Shown here: piece by piece, positions 63,628 through 64,000 of the stretch | Numbering within the stretch: the stretch's first letter is position 1 | Layout of the letters: each line of letters begins with the position of its first letter | Assembly (NCBI GenBank): GCA_965250245.1 | Contig: OZ252296.1 | Coordinates: forward strand, 1,116,001-1,180,000 | DNA from: JABDIP01 sp965250245 | GTDB lineage: Bacteria; Pseudomonadota; Alphaproteobacteria; DSM-16000; Inquilinaceae | DNA length: 64,000 bases | Direction of reading: 5' to 3' | Translations under genes and position numbers: made by a program | The notes under the pieces: generated by a model | Told to the model about the DNA's origin: nothing | What the model saw: the letters and a program-made list of their open reading frames with translations, nothing else | Databases searched by the model: none

Positions 63628-64000
63628 TCATAACTCGATTACCCGGCGCTCGCGGATCGACCGGTCGGCGGCCAGCACGATGCGCAGACTGTTGACGGCA
63701 TCGGCCATGTGATCGGACAGGTCGATATTCTCAAGGATGGCCTTTAGAAAATAGGCCTGCTCGCGCTCGCAGAGTTCGTCATGGCCTGGCTCGTCGGCCA
63801 TGGAGATCACTTCGTCCGGCTTTTCCAAAGCCCCGTCTTTGGAAAGGGCGGCATGGTGCAGGCGAATGGCGCTGGTCTTGGTGTGGGTCTCCATGTCGGC
63901 GGAGCCGCCGGCATCCTCGGCCATGACGATGCTGACGCAGCCCTTCGGCCCCATGATGTCCTTCACGAAGAACGCGACTTCGCTGATCATCGGCCCCCAG
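63628..64000 (-). CDS. Gfo/Idh/MocA family oxidoreductase, C-terminal part, cut by window
   Basis: This is the C-terminal portion of an NAD(P)-dependent oxidoreductase of sugar-acid or inositol type. EREQAYFLKAIL and SLRIVLAADRSIRE near the end are typical of the C-terminal domain. The open frame runs to the right edge of the window, so the Rossmann domain is missing here. The first ATG in the frame (63990) is internal. The substrate is unknown. Confidence 0.78.
   Translation of the reverse strand, partial: WGPMISEVAFFVKDIMGPKGCVSIVMAEDAGGSADMETHTKTSAIRLHHAALSKDGALEKPDEVISMADEPGHDELCEREQAYFLKAILENIDLSDHMADAVNSLRIVLAADRSIRERRVIEL

Overview
The window is high-GC DNA from an alphaproteobacterium, probably a free-living Rhodospirillales-type organism. 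The evidence is codon use, a Zur box of alphaproteobacterial type, hut genes of the HutF/HutG pathway, many ABC importers and dispersed repeats typical of this class. I see no rRNA, tRNA, CRISPR array, phage or complete insertion sequence. No stretch longer than 300 bases lacks a gene or a recognisable repeat.

Layout. 1-2.3 kb: the end of an Mla/MCE lipid-transport operon (ATPase, MCE protein, lipoprotein). 2.35-10.5 kb: a zinc-starvation block made of a perfect Zur box, zur, a CobW GTPase, DUF1826, a complete Opp/Nik-type ABC importer and an EamA exporter. 11-16.4 kb: a type I secretion system (TolC, ABC, HlyD) on the minus strand. 17-19.4 kb: tryptophan 2,3-dioxygenase and a kynureninase-like enzyme. 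19.3-21.7 kb: TetR, DUF1326 and DUF2182, followed by a decayed second copy of the kynureninase 3' end. 22.6-26.6 kb: a four-gene set for decaprenyl-phosphoryl-arabinose-type lipid synthesis (UbiA transferase, flippase-like protein, DprE1, DprE2). 26.8 kb: PPK2. 27.7-35.7 kb: histidine degradation (hutF, hutI, hutG, hutH, hutU) with two small genes inserted. 35.9-40.1 kb: LacI regulator and a CUT1 sugar importer with twin operators. 40.2-42.4 kb: two tandem membrane-anchored ABC_sub_bind proteins. 42.6 kb: Dps. 43.3-51.4 kb: LacI regulator, a second CUT1 importer with enlarged permeases, and a 998-residue fusion of a GH63-type hydrolase with a GH13_18-type phosphorylase. 51.4-64 kb: mixed metabolism, including an acyl-CoA dehydrogenase, a GT4 glycosyltransferase, a third CUT1 importer, a desaturase and an acyl carrier protein.

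How the genes work together. Three sugar importers are present, none with its own ATPase, so a shared MsmK/UgpC-type ATPase elsewhere in the genome is implied. The most interesting unit is the 43.3-51.4 kb operon. It looks like a scavenging route for a glucosylglycerate-like compatible solute in which hydrolysis and phosphorolysis are joined in one polypeptide. The Zur block looks like uptake of a zinc chelate. The DPA cluster is an uncommon find outside mycobacteria and a few rhizobia.
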